DNA of 36,680 nucleotides from an uncultured Deferribacteraceae bacterium (GTDB lineage Bacteria; Chrysiogenota; Deferribacteres; CAMZNJ01). The notes below the pieces were generated by a model. That model saw only the letters and a list, made by a program, of their open reading frames with translations, was not told the DNA's origin and did no database searches. Both the position numbers and the translations under genes were made by a program. The stretch is from contig CAMZNJ010000038.1 of NCBI GenBank assembly GCA_947313825.1, positions 1 to 36,680 on the forward strand, given 5' to 3'. Numbering within the stretch: position 1 is the first letter of the stretch; each line of letters opens with the position of its first letter. Below, piece after piece: positions 1-7,746 of the stretch.

Positions 1-1385
1 GAATCATGGGTGAGAGGGGGCAACATACCATAATTAAAATTGGACGGCGTATAGCTCGGCTGCAAACTAATCTGACCACTAACATAACGCGATAATGCTC
101 CCAAAGCGGTCTCAGCAGGGAACAGAGTACCACCACTAACCAAACCTGTCTCGGCGGTGCTGGCTGTGTCGGCAACGGTCTCGTCAACGGCTGTGGATGT
201 GTTGGCGGTGCTGGATGTGCTGGCAACGGTCTCGTCAACGGATGTCTCGGCGGTGCTGGCTGTGCTGGCGGTGCTGGCACTGTCGTGTGCGAGGATGTTG
301 GCGATGTGCGTCCCCACGATCAGCCCTGTTGCCGCCGACTCCATGTACCCTTCGACACCTGTAATCTGCCCTGCAAAAAATATGTTAGGGTTGGATCTCA
401 GTTGCAGTGTGTCCGTCAAGTTTTGTGGTGCTTGAATGTATGTGTTTCGGTGGATTGAGCCGTATCGAAAGAAGTTTGCATTTTCGAGTCCGGGTAGTTT
501 GCGTAGTACGCGTTGTTGTTCACCGATTTTCATTTTTGTTTGGAAGCCCACGATATTGTAGGCTGTTGCGTCGTTATTCTCCTGTCTGAGTTGGATAACG
601 GCGTGTGGTCTGTGTCCGTCTGGTGTTTCGAGTCCCACAGGTTTCATTGGTCCAAACAGCAGTGTTTGCTTCCCCCTTGCTGCCATTACTTCGATGGGCA
701 TGCACCCTTCGTAAACGTTGTGTTCTTCAAAGTTTGCGAGTTCGGTTTTTTCCGCTGTCATGAGGTCGTTGTAGAATTCGTCGTACTGTTGTTCGGTGAG
801 GGGTATGTTGATGTAGTCGGCACCACCTTTGTCGTATCGATTTTTCTTGTAGAGGGGTGCCATGTTGATGCTATCGGTTTCGATGATGGGGGATATTGCG
901 TCGTAGAAGTATGGTTGTGAGCCGGTGAGGGTTGTGATTTCGTCCATCATGCTGTTTTTGGTGAGTGGTCCTGTGGCAATGACGACGATGTTGTTGGCGT
1001 CGAGGAGTGTTTTCAGTGTGGTAACCTCTTCGCGAATTAGTGTAATGTTGGGGTCGGATTCGATTTTGTTTGTGATGTATTGTGCGAATGTATCACGATC
1101 GACGGCGAGAGCGTTCCCTGCAGGCACTTTGGCATGGTGTGCCCCTTGGAGAACTTCCGATCCGAGTACGGCCATCTCCCCTTTGAGCATCCCCGATGAT
1201 GTGGCGGGTGCGGTGCTTTTGAGGGAGTTGGAGCAAACGAGTTCGCCGAGTAGGTGAGTTTTGTGTGCTTCCGTGGTTGTGTGTGGTCGTTGTTCGAAAA
1301 TTGTTGAGGGTATATTTTGCCTGCTCAAGAATAGTGCTACTTCGATGCCTGCAAGTCCGCCACCGATTATCGTTACGTTACGCAT
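1..1385 (-). CDS. trmFO: TrmFO, folate/FAD-dependent tRNA U54 methyltransferase (C-terminus cut by window edge)
   Basis: The frame is open from the ATG at 1385 to the left edge of the window, so the last residues are missing. The product would make 5-methyluridine at position 54 of tRNAs from methylenetetrahydrofolate and FADH2, in the cytoplasm. The N-terminus reads MRNVTIIGGGLAGIEVA, a dinucleotide-binding GxGxxG motif. The family signatures LVCSNSLKS, ALAVDRDTFA, ATGPLT, YFYDAISPI, EVMAARG, LFGPMKPVGLETP and AGQITGVEGYMESAATG follow in the usual order. The SD is GGGGAGA just before the ATG. Odd feature: between GLIVGTHIANIL and FPAETALGALSRYV, which are close together in other TrmFO proteins, lies a Ser/Thr/Ala/Glu/Val low-complexity stretch of about 40 residues built from tandem DNA repeats. 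The gene diverges from the lolA-like gene. Confidence 0.93.
   Translation of the reverse strand, partial: MRNVTIIGGGLAGIEVALFLSRQNIPSTIFEQRPHTTTEAHKTHLLGELVCSNSLKSTAPATSSGMLKGEMAVLGSEVLQGAHHAKVPAGNALAVDRDTFAQYITNKIESDPNITLIREEVTTLKTLLDANNIVVIATGPLTKNSMMDEITTLTGSQPYFYDAISPIIETDSINMAPLYKKNRYDKGGADYINIPLTEQQYDEFYNDLMTAEKTELANFEEHNVYEGCMPIEVMAARGKQTLLFGPMKPVGLETPDGHRPHAVIQLRQENNDATAYNIVGFQTKMKIGEQQRVLRKLPGLENANFFRYGSIHRNTYIQAPQNLTDTLQLRSNPNIFFAGQITGVEGYMESAATGLIVGTHIANILAHDSASTASTASTAETSVDETVASTSSTANTSTAVDETVADTASTAETGLVSGGTLFPAETALGALSRYVSGQISLQPSYTPSNFNYGMLPPLTHD
148..292. repeat. Degenerate tandem repeats inside trmFO
   Basis: Units rich in GCTGGCGGTG and GGTCTCGTCAACGG recur. A 20-bp segment beginning GGCAACGGTC occurs at 171-190 and identically at 222-241, 51 bp apart (17 codons, in frame). 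It encodes the Ser/Thr/Ala/Glu/Val insertion of TrmFO. Confidence 0.85.
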
Positions 1386-1440
1386 GGTATCTCCCCACTC
1401 AGTTTCGCTATAATTAGTCGTCATAAGTTTATCCGCACCA

Positions 1441-1469
1441 TTATAACTAGTTTTACTTTTTTCTGAAAG
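1441..1469 (-). promoter_or_regulatory. Putative sigma70-type promoter of trmFO
   Basis: Read on the minus strand: TTTCAG (1469-1464), 17-bp spacer, TATAAT (1446-1441). The trmFO start is about 55 bp downstream. The -10 is perfect, the -35 weak. Confidence 0.5.
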
Positions 1470-1483
1470 TACTTTAATGTTCT

Positions 1484-1511
1484 TGCAAACTGTTGGGGAA
1501 TGTGGTATAAG
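1484..1511 (+). promoter_or_regulatory. Putative promoter of the lolA-like gene
   Basis: TTGCAA (1484-1489), 16-bp spacer, TATAAG (1506-1511), with a TG one base before the -10 (extended -10). It lies 40 bp before the gene. Confidence 0.5.
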
Positions 1512-1550
1512 TAGTATTGTTTTTAAAATGTATGTTTATGAAAGGGCGTC

Positions 1551-2228
1551 ATGTTTTCGGAGGGGAAGGTGTTGAAAATTTTACACAGTGTCGTATTTTT
1601 ACCTCTGACAGGGGCTTTTGTCCTGAGTGCAAGCATGTTCGTAGCCATGTCCACAACAGTATCCGCAACGGAAAACTCACCAGAGAGCTTGGAGAGCATA
1701 GTGTCGACCATGAGCAAAGAGGTTACCCTGCAAGCTGATGTTCAACAAACAAATACCATTGTCGGCGTGGGGAACGAAACATTCTCGGGGAAAGTATATA
1801 TCCAATATGGCGAAAAAGCGTACTGGGGGTACACAAACCCATCAGCACAAATATACCTCATTGAAGGGGACAACGTAATCTACTACGACGAACTACTCGA
1901 ACAAGTCTACATTACCAACAAAAAACAGCTAGGAGACGACCTGCTACTAGGGCTAATGAGCGATGTGAATTCACTAGTAAGAGACTTCAAAGTAACACCA
2001 ATAAAAAATAAGGCGGGAGCTTTTACACTAGTGCCAAAGAAAGAATCTAGCACAATAAAAAATGTGGAAGTCTATACCAAAAGCGGAACAATACAGAGGA
2101 TCAAAAGTTACGACTACAAAGGGAATGTCATCGAAATGGTGTTCTCCAACGTTGTAACAGGGAAAAAGATTCCCAAAGATAAATTCACGATCAAATACCC
2201 AGAAGACGTGCAAATAATACGCAGATAG
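1551..2228 (+). CDS. lolA: LolA-like periplasmic outer-membrane lipoprotein carrier
   Basis: The 225-aa product has a basic/hydrophobic N-terminal signal (about residues 7-39, likely cleaved after TTVSA). The rest resembles LolA: ENSPESLESIVSTMS helix, QADVQQTN, FSGKVYIQYGEKAYWGY, VIYYDELLEQVYI, LLLGLMSD, and a strand-rich end with VEMVF-like hydrophobic strands. LolA carries lipoproteins from LolCDE to the outer membrane. I infer function from this overall pattern; sequence conservation in the family is low, and an outer membrane lipoprotein-sorting paralogue is possible. Start choice is uncertain: the ATG at 1551 has a modest AAAGGG, but GGAGGGG at 1559-1565 lies inside the frame and would suit GTG 1569 or TTG 1572, giving a more typical short signal peptide n-region. 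The gene stands alone upstream of the nuo operon. Confidence 0.7.
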   Translation: MFSEGKVLKILHSVVFLPLTGAFVLSASMFVAMSTTVSATENSPESLESIVSTMSKEVTLQADVQQTNTIVGVGNETFSGKVYIQYGEKAYWGYTNPSAQIYLIEGDNVIYYDELLEQVYITNKKQLGDDLLLGLMSDVNSLVRDFKVTPIKNKAGAFTLVPKKESSTIKNVEVYTKSGTIQRIKSYDYKGNVIEMVFSNVVTGKKIPKDKFTIKYPEDVQIIRR

Positions 2229-2366
2229 GCATGGTGGAATATTATACGATAACAAACAATATCAAATTAACTATTATCTTGGTGAAAAAGTTTCGTTTTT
2301 GTGAACTTTTTGCGAACTAGTTTATCTAACTACTCCCCAACTAATTAATTATAGTGCGGAACGGCA

Positions 2367-2440
2367 GTAAGCTATGGTGTTATGCCCTCGTCAGTAGTTT
2401 GTAAAAACTACCAAGACGCACCACCTCGTTGCAGGCTTAC
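2367..2440 (+). ncRNA. Structured RNA candidate with GUAA tetraloop, unassigned family
   Basis: Nested complementary segments give a long hairpin: GTAAGC 2367-2372 with GCTTAC 2435-2440; TGGTG 2375-2379 with CACCA 2419-2423; CGTC 2389-2392 with GACG 2415-2418; GTAGTTT 2394-2400 with AAACTAC 2405-2411. The last is closed by the GNRA tetraloop GTAA (2401-2404). A nine-base bulge (2380-2388) interrupts one side. The element could be a small RNA or an upstream regulatory element. It lies upstream of the likely nuo promoter, so it need not be part of the nuo leader. I match it to no known riboswitch, 6S RNA or SRP RNA consensus. Confidence 0.4.
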
Positions 2441-2457
2441 CCCTAGTGTGGCGTGAG

Positions 2458-2503
2458 CGTTGCTGCCTTGAATGTGGTGCTAACGTTGCCGTTTTGAATG
2501 TGG
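2458..2503. repeat. Pair of imperfect 20-bp direct repeats upstream of nuoA
   Basis: CGTTGCTGCCTTGAATGTGG (2458-2477) and CGTTGCCGTTTTGAATGTGG (2484-2503) differ at 3 of 20 positions and start 26 bp apart. They sit just upstream of the putative nuo promoter, so they may be activator sites or a simple local duplication. Confidence 0.6.
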
Positions 2504-2514
2504 AAAAATATTGT

Positions 2515-2543
2515 TTCCATTAAGGTTAATTTTAGTGTATGAT
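2515..2543 (+). promoter_or_regulatory. Putative promoter of the nuo operon
   Basis: TTCCAT (2515-2520), 17-bp spacer, TATGAT (2538-2543) preceded directly by TG. The leader to nuoA would be about 85 nt. Confidence 0.4.
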
Positions 2544-2634
2544 ATAGTTTGTTATTTATGTGGAATGATATTTACTTTGGAGCGAAACTAGCCCTCGTAA
2601 TAACGATTATTTTCGAGGGGGAGAAGGTGTTTTT

Positions 2635-2988
2635 ATGGAATACGGTTACATACTGCTAACATTTTTAATTGTTCTTGCTTTGGGGGCAACTCTCCTTGCG
2701 ATAGGTGCCTTGGTTCGCCCTAGTGTTCACAGCAAGTTCAAGCTTTCGGCTTACGAATCGGGGATGCCCATCCTTGACGACGCACATGTTAGCTTCAATG
2801 CTCGCTACTACCTCATCGCTGTTATGTTTGTTATTTTCGACATTGAAACAATCTTCCTCATCCCTTGGGCAGTCCATTTCGACGTTCTTGGGTTGTTTGG
2901 TCTTATCGAGATATTCATATTTATCACCATCCTAATTATAGGTTATTTTTACGCATATCGAAAAGGTACTTTTGTTATAAAGGGGTAA
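2635..2988 (+). CDS. nuoA: NADH-quinone oxidoreductase subunit A
   Basis: A 117-aa inner-membrane subunit of complex I, at the membrane/peripheral-arm junction. Three hydrophobic segments are visible (about residues 5-27, 60-80, 86-108). Between the first two is the conserved loop with YESGMPILDDAHVSFNARYY, followed by FVIFDIETIFLIPWA, the NuoA signature with its acidic residues. Length is normal for the family. The ATG at 2635 follows the purine-rich SD GGGGGAGAAGG. First gene of the nuo operon. Confidence 0.96.
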   Translation: MEYGYILLTFLIVLALGATLLAIGALVRPSVHSKFKLSAYESGMPILDDAHVSFNARYYLIAVMFVIFDIETIFLIPWAVHFDVLGLFGLIEIFIFITILIIGYFYAYRKGTFVIKG

Positions 2989-3041
2989 GGGCCCGAAGCT
3001 GTTTCAGCTAGAGGGTACTGTTGCCGAGGATTATTTTAGAA

Positions 3042-3518
3042 ATGGGAATACTGAACAATAAATTTAACCCAAACTTTATTACTACTAATGTGGACAAGAT
3101 TATCGGTCTTTCTAGGAGCCATTCCATTTGGCCTTTGACCTTCGGACTGTCCTGCTGTGCCATCGAAATGATGAGTGCGGGAGCTTCTAAGTACGACCTT
3201 GACCGTTTCGGCGTGCTGTTTCGTGCTTCACCGCGTCAGGCTGACCTGCTTATTGTTGCGGGCACTGTTAATCGCAAGATAGCCCCCACCGTTCGCCAAG
3301 TTTACGAGCAGATGCCTGAGCCGAAGTGGGTTATTGCCATGGGTGTTTGTGCAACTTCTGGCGGTGTTTACGATAGTTATGCCGTTGTGCAGGGTGTTGA
3401 CGAGATTGTTCCCGTGGATGTTTACATTTCGGGTTGCCCCCCACGTCCTGAAGCTTTGCTAGATGGTATTTTTGAGCTGAAAAAGATTATTGAAACAACA
3501 AAGGTTCTGGTGAAATAA
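3042..3518 (+). CDS. nuoB: NADH-quinone oxidoreductase subunit B (N2 cluster)
   Basis: This peripheral-arm subunit carries cluster N2, the last Fe-S centre before quinone. The tandem cysteines of LSCCAIEMM are at 38 and 39, with further ligands in MGVCATSGG (103) and SGCPPRPE (132). All four N2 ligands are present. From the ATG at 3042 the protein has 158 aa, which matches the usual distance to the CC pair. An alternative TTG at 3021 adds seven residues and has the closer SD (GAGGG, 3011-3015); the ATG has GAGGA (3026-3030) at a rather long spacing. Either is possible. The gene lies 53 bp (or 32 bp) after nuoA. Confidence 0.95.
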   Translation: MGILNNKFNPNFITTNVDKIIGLSRSHSIWPLTFGLSCCAIEMMSAGASKYDLDRFGVLFRASPRQADLLIVAGTVNRKIAPTVRQVYEQMPEPKWVIAMGVCATSGGVYDSYAVVQGVDEIVPVDVYISGCPPRPEALLDGIFELKKIIETTKVLVK

Positions 3519-3559
3519 ATAAGTTGCCCAAATTTAGGGTCGAATGTTTTGAGGTTTGA

Positions 3560-4180
3560 GTGGAAAAGTTGTTAAAAAGTTTACAAACACAGTTTAGTGA
3601 GAGTATTGTTACTTGCGACAACGGTGTTGCCATCGATATTATCGTCGTAACGCCGGATCTGTTGCTACCAGTTATTCAGCACCTACACGACGTCGAAAAA
3701 TACGACTACCTTGTTGATATTGTCGCCTCCCATTGGCCAGACGAAAACTCGGAACACAATTACGAAGTAACTTACAACCTCTACTGCGTTGACAACAAAA
3801 CCCGCCTCTTCCTAAAAGTACGGCTAACAACACCAAAACTTGACTCAGTTTACCATATCTACAAATCGGCGGACTTCATGGAACGCGAACAGTACGACAT
3901 GGTGGGGATTGTGTTTGAAGGACACCCAAATCTAAAGCGAATATATATGCCTGAATATTTCGAAGGGCACCCACTGATGAAAACATATGGCGAAAAGGAC
4001 AGGAGTTGGTTCAACCTTGGCGACGAAATGGGGCATGGCTTAACATTTACCAATTTAGGCGAAAAGTATGATCCGCCAACGCCTAAGCCTAAGCCAACGC
4101 CGGCACCTTCTGTGGGTACGCCAACACAGTCGGAACCGACACAGTCGGAACCAACACGGTCGGAGCCCCCAACAACGTAA
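3560..4180 (+). CDS. nuoC: NADH-quinone oxidoreductase subunit C with a repetitive Pro-rich tail
   Basis: This is the 30-kDa subunit of the peripheral arm. Family features: YDYLVDIVASHWPDE near residues 52-66, YNLYCVDNKTRLFLKV, DFMEREQYDMVGIVFEGHPNLKRI and MPEYFEGHPLMKTYGE. It is separate from NuoD, unlike the fused NuoCD of some bacteria. The start is GTG at 3560 behind TTGAGG. Odd feature: the last 35 residues are Pro/Thr/Ser/Glu-rich, and the final part consists of three 15-bp tandem units (4124-4168), each coding a variant of TQSEP. The family does not need this tail. 206 aa in all. Confidence 0.94.
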   Translation: MEKLLKSLQTQFSESIVTCDNGVAIDIIVVTPDLLLPVIQHLHDVEKYDYLVDIVASHWPDENSEHNYEVTYNLYCVDNKTRLFLKVRLTTPKLDSVYHIYKSADFMEREQYDMVGIVFEGHPNLKRIYMPEYFEGHPLMKTYGEKDRSWFNLGDEMGHGLTFTNLGEKYDPPTPKPKPTPAPSVGTPTQSEPTQSEPTRSEPPTT

Positions 4181-4267
4181 CGTAACGTGGTATCTCATCT
4201 GTTGCACCCTTTGGAAGCAACGTAAACAAGCTGTGGACTTAACAAACTCCAGCAAGGTAAGGTTTTT

Positions 4268-5461
4268 ATGCACGAAGGAATCACAATTACAAACAAGCAT
4301 ACGTCCGAGGTATTGACCCTCAACGTTGGGCCACAGCACCCCTCCACCCATGGAGTGCTCCACCTTGTGGTTGACTTCGATGGCGAAATACTCAAACGAG
4401 TAGAACCCGACTGCGGTTATCTGCACCGTGGCGTTGAAAAGATGGCGGAAAATCGCCACTATCAGTCATCATTGCCCCACATCAGCCGACTCGACTACCT
4501 CTCACCCTACACCAACGACTGGGGCTTCTCCATGGCTGTTGAAAAAATGCTCGGCTGGGAGATACCTCAACGTGCAGAATATATTCGTGTCATCCTTGGG
4601 GAGCTCTCACGCATCGCCTCACACCTAGTATGGCTGGCAACACACGCCCTAGATATCGGTGCAATGACCATCTTCCTCTACTGCTTCCGCGAACGCGAAC
4701 AAATACTCGACATACTGGACGAAATGTCCGGACAACGCATGAACTCCTCATGGATATGTATCGGTGGCGTACGCAAAGATGTTACCCCCAAATTTGTGGG
4801 CATGGTCAAAGAATTCTGTCGCACCTTCCCTGCACGGGTAAAAGAGTACGAACTACTACTCAACTCCAACCGTATCTGGCTGATGCGAACCCAAAATGTT
4901 GGCGTACTAACTCGTGAAGAGGCAATAAACTACGGGGTAAGTGGTCCGATGATGCGTGCCAGTGGCGTAGACATGGACATGAGACGCGACAACCCCTACA
5001 GCGTTTACTCCCAATTCACCTTCAAAGTGCCCGTTTACAAAGAAGGGGACACCTATGCACGGTATCGTGTCCGCATGGAGGAGATGCTCGAGTCCAACTC
5101 CATCGTCGAACAGGCAATTGCGAACCTCCCCCAAGGACGAACCCTTTACGCCAAAAATGCCAAAGACGATGCCCCCGAAACCTTTGCCGAACAAGACAGC
5201 AAAGCCCTTTCCGCACTAATGGCAGGTCGCGGCATCAGGCTCTCGAAAGGGGAATCGTACACCGGCATTGAAGCCCCCAAAGGGGAGCTAGGGTTTTACA
5301 TCATACACGAAAAAGGGGCGAGCCCATATCGACTCAAGGTTCGTGCACCAAGCTTCATAAACTTGGCGGCACTGCCGAAGCTGTCAGAAGGGCACTCGTT
5401 CGCCGATCTAATGGCACTCATCGGTAGCATAGACCTTGTTTTAGGCGAGTGCGATAAATAA
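4268..5461 (+). CDS. nuoD: NADH-quinone oxidoreductase subunit D
   Basis: This 49-kDa-type subunit forms the quinone-binding cavity together with NuoB. Signatures in order: VGPQHPSTHGVLHLVVDFDG, EPDCGYLHRGVEKMAE, YLSPYTNDWGFSMAVEKMLG, RIASHLVWLATHALDIGA, GQRMNSSWICIGGVRKD, GPMMRASGVDMDMRRDNPY, ESYTGIEAPKGELGFYI, and a C-terminus ending VLGECDK, where most homologues have a GEIDR-like end. Full length at 397 aa. The ATG at 4268 follows AAGGTAAGG. An 87-bp gap separates it from nuoC. Synonymous sites here lean to A and C. Confidence 0.97.
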   Translation: MHEGITITNKHTSEVLTLNVGPQHPSTHGVLHLVVDFDGEILKRVEPDCGYLHRGVEKMAENRHYQSSLPHISRLDYLSPYTNDWGFSMAVEKMLGWEIPQRAEYIRVILGELSRIASHLVWLATHALDIGAMTIFLYCFREREQILDILDEMSGQRMNSSWICIGGVRKDVTPKFVGMVKEFCRTFPARVKEYELLLNSNRIWLMRTQNVGVLTREEAINYGVSGPMMRASGVDMDMRRDNPYSVYSQFTFKVPVYKEGDTYARYRVRMEEMLESNSIVEQAIANLPQGRTLYAKNAKDDAPETFAEQDSKALSALMAGRGIRLSKGESYTGIEAPKGELGFYIIHEKGASPYRLKVRAPSFINLAALPKLSEGHSFADLMALIGSIDLVLGECDK

Positions 5462-5530
5462 ATTAGGAACAAGGTGCTAAAAGTGTTGTATTTTCCTGAA
5501 AAAGGGAATATATTTTATTAGGTGTTTATT

Positions 5531-6505
5531 ATGTTTTTGGTTCTGGTGCAAATAATAACAATGATTCTCACAGTAGTCATGGCCGTGGCTTACATGACAT
5601 GGATGGAACGCAAAATTATTGGTGCGATCCAAAACCGTTATGGCGTCAAGCATACCGGTCCATTCGGTTTGCTCCAACCCTTTGCCGACGTGCTCAAGCT
5701 AATCACAAAAGAGTCGTTCTCCCCCGATCAGGTCAACAAACCCCTCTTTAAGGTTGCCCCACTCATTGTTTTTGTTCCTGCCATACTCTCTTTTTCGGTT
5801 ATCCCTTTTAGTTACGGTTTGTGGGTATCAGATATATCCGTGAGTTTGCTGTTTGTGTTGGCCATGGGCTCCCTTGGCACTTACGGCATAGTTTTCGCGG
5901 GGTGGTCATCCAACTCCAAATACCCCATGATTAGCTCCTTACGCTCCACGGCACAAATGATTAGTTATGAGGTGCCCCTGTTTTTATCCCTCATCGGTGT
6001 CATCATCCTTACAGGCTCCCTCAGCCTCAAGGAGATAGTTGAGTACCAGAACGAACACATGTGGCTAGTTTTCCCACAGATACTAGGTTTTCTCCTATTT
6101 GCTGTCAGTGCTGTTGCCGAGACGAACCGTGCACCTTTTGACTTGGCCGAGGCAGAGACAGAGCTTGTTGGTGGATTTTTCACCGAGTACCCATCCATGG
6201 GGTTTGCACTGTTTTTCCTAGCCGAATATGCCAGCATGTTCCTCATGAGTGCTGTTGCTGTTACGGTGTTCCTAGGTGGTTGGAGCGGTCCATTTATCAA
6301 CCATTTCGACGGTAGTGCCAAGGTTGTTATCGGGCTCATGTATTTTGTGATAAAAGTATACGTTTTAATGTTTATCTTTGTGTGGCTTCGGGCAACATTT
6401 CCGCGACTACGCTACGATCAGTTAATGTCTTTTGCGTGGCTATATTTAATTCCGCTAGGGTTGTTTAACATAATACTAACAGCGGTTTTGGCTTACATAT
6501 TTTAG
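5531..6505 (+). CDS. nuoH: NADH-quinone oxidoreductase subunit H
   Basis: This is the membrane subunit that couples the quinone site to the proton-pumping arm. About eight hydrophobic helices are visible. Conserved motifs: MERKIIGAIQNRYGVKHTGP, ADVLKLITKE, LRSTAQMISYEVPLFLSL, and ETNRAPFDLAEAETELVGGF with the charged loop facing the quinone channel, followed by TEYPSMGFALFFLAEYASMF. From the ATG at 5531 the protein has 324 aa. A GTG at 5522 would add three residues, but TAGGTG at 5518-5523 fits better as the SD of the ATG. It follows nuoD directly: nuoE, nuoF and nuoG, which lie between D and H in complete operons, are absent. Confidence 0.97.
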   Translation: MFLVLVQIITMILTVVMAVAYMTWMERKIIGAIQNRYGVKHTGPFGLLQPFADVLKLITKESFSPDQVNKPLFKVAPLIVFVPAILSFSVIPFSYGLWVSDISVSLLFVLAMGSLGTYGIVFAGWSSNSKYPMISSLRSTAQMISYEVPLFLSLIGVIILTGSLSLKEIVEYQNEHMWLVFPQILGFLLFAVSAVAETNRAPFDLAEAETELVGGFFTEYPSMGFALFFLAEYASMFLMSAVAVTVFLGGWSGPFINHFDGSAKVVIGLMYFVIKVYVLMFIFVWLRATFPRLRYDQLMSFAWLYLIPLGLFNIILTAVLAYIF

Positions 6506-6514
6506 GGGGGGGTT

Positions 6515-7051
6515 ATGAGTACTAGAGATATAATCAGAAAATACTTATTCACAGAGTTGCTTCAGGGCATGGCGTTCACCTTCAAGAATATTTTTGTTCC
6601 CAAGGTAACCACCCTCTACCCTTACGAATCGGTTCAAATGCCACGTCGTGCTCGGGGTATCCACTACATGCGTGAAAAAGAGGAGGGGCTAACAGCGTGC
6701 ACAGCTTGTAATACCTGCGTGAAAGCTTGCCCTGCCAACTGCATTGCCCTCACGAAAACCAAGTGTCCCACAGGTAAAGGCAGTATTGCTGAAGAGTACA
6801 CAATCGATCTCGCAAAATGTATCTTTTGTGGTTACTGTTCGGATGTTTGTCCCTACGATGCCATTCACCTCGGGCACAGCCTTCACCTTGCTACGCAGGG
6901 TAGTCGCGAAAGTATGAAAGCAGATTTACCATTTTTGACTGGGAACTATTACACCTACTTAGATGAAGAAGAAAATGATGCATACGGTGTGAATTACGGT
7001 CTAGTCAGGAAATTCTCCGATAAAAGTCAGGTTCGCCTGCAAGAAGATTAA
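6515..7051 (+). CDS. nuoI: NADH-quinone oxidoreductase subunit I, 2x[4Fe-4S] ferredoxin type
   Basis: This peripheral-arm subunit carries clusters N6a and N6b, which relay electrons to N2 in NuoB. The two motifs are intact: C62, C65, C68, C72 in CTACNTCVKACP and C102, C105, C108, C112 in CIFCGYCSDVCP. The RRARGIHYMREKEEGLTAC segment before the first motif is typical. 178 aa, normal length. It starts 10 bp after nuoH behind AGGGGGGG. With NuoE, F and G not encoded nearby, NuoI may be the entry point for electrons from a ferredoxin, as proposed for other 11-subunit complexes. Confidence 0.97.
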   Translation: MSTRDIIRKYLFTELLQGMAFTFKNIFVPKVTTLYPYESVQMPRRARGIHYMREKEEGLTACTACNTCVKACPANCIALTKTKCPTGKGSIAEEYTIDLAKCIFCGYCSDVCPYDAIHLGHSLHLATQGSRESMKADLPFLTGNYYTYLDEEENDAYGVNYGLVRKFSDKSQVRLQED

Positions 7052-7063
7052 AGGGGGTATAGG

Positions 7064-7732
7064 ATGTTTCATGTAATTTTTATGTATATCTTTGGAGCGA
7101 TTTCGGTTGCGAGTGCTCTCTCAGTCGTGCTTCTCTCCAAGGTAGTTTACTCCATTGTCATGGTTTTGGTCTTCTTTATCTCCATTGCGGCCATACTCAT
7201 AGGCATGTACGCCGAATACCTAGCACTGATTACCCTCATGGTATACGCCGGTGCTATTATGGTGCTATACCTTTTTGCCATGATCATGTTCCGACAGGAT
7301 ACAAGCAGGGCAATGAGAGGCATAACAAGTGTTAGTATCCCCCTTATTCTTGTTATCGCCATTATCCTCACTATCATCTGGGGCACGATGATAACAGGCG
7401 TCATCCGCGTTGACGACATAGATAACATAGCGGCAGCAAATGCTCTTACAGTGGCGAACTTTTCTGAATCCCTATTCGGTGTTCTGCTAATACCGTTTGA
7501 AATAGTATCCGTATTGCTTCTGTTGGCGATGATGGGTGCCATACTAATTTCCAATCGCATGGAAAAAAAGGTGCCCCCTAGGAATAAGTCTGGAACTAAG
7601 TCTGGGGCTAAGGCTGGGGCTAAGTCAGGGGTTCCAATAATGAACCAAACGGTGATTGATCTTAGAGATAAGCCCATAAACACTGCCACGGGGCTAGGTA
7701 GTGGTAATATAAGTGGAAAAATTGTTGAATAA
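7064..7732 (+). CDS. nuoJ: NADH-quinone oxidoreductase subunit J with repetitive tail
   Basis: Five-helix membrane subunit. The core shows YAEYLALITLMVYAGAIMVLYLFAMIMF, the conserved third helix, and a last helix LLLLAMMGAILISNRMEKK. The family usually ends soon after this. Here about 50 more residues follow, beginning with a tandem Lys/Ser/Gly/Ala repeat (variants of KSGAKAGAKSG, coded at 7583-7632) and a hydrophilic end. Start ATG 7064 behind AAAGGGGG. 222 aa; homologues are commonly 160-200 aa. A 168-bp gap with a duplicated element separates it from nuoK. Confidence 0.94.
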   Translation: MFHVIFMYIFGAISVASALSVVLLSKVVYSIVMVLVFFISIAAILIGMYAEYLALITLMVYAGAIMVLYLFAMIMFRQDTSRAMRGITSVSIPLILVIAIILTIIWGTMITGVIRVDDIDNIAAANALTVANFSESLFGVLLIPFEIVSVLLLLAMMGAILISNRMEKKVPPRNKSGTKSGAKAGAKSGVPIMNQTVIDLRDKPINTATGLGSGNISGKIVE

Positions 7733-7746
7733 GTGGTACAATGAGC

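Larger units (their letters stand above)
2229..2634. other. Non-coding region between the lolA-like gene and nuoA
   Basis: No credible ORF. It holds a weak inverted repeat AAAAAGTT/AACTTTTT near 2287-2312, a folded RNA candidate at 2367-2440, a 20-bp direct repeat pair at 2458-2503 and a putative promoter at 2515-2543. Confidence 0.8.

Noticed and set aside
513-1257. Plus-strand frames of 110-135 codons
   Set aside because: Complement of trmFO, whose minus-strand frame has all family motifs.
2286-2312. Rho-independent terminator of the lolA-like gene
   Set aside because: The AAAAAGTT/AACTTTTT stem is AT-only and not followed by a T-run, so it is too weak to call.
2367-2440. Known riboswitch (c-di-GMP, fluoride, TPP, cobalamin)
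   Set aside because: None of the conserved core strings of these classes is present, though the GNRA loop first suggested c-di-GMP-I.
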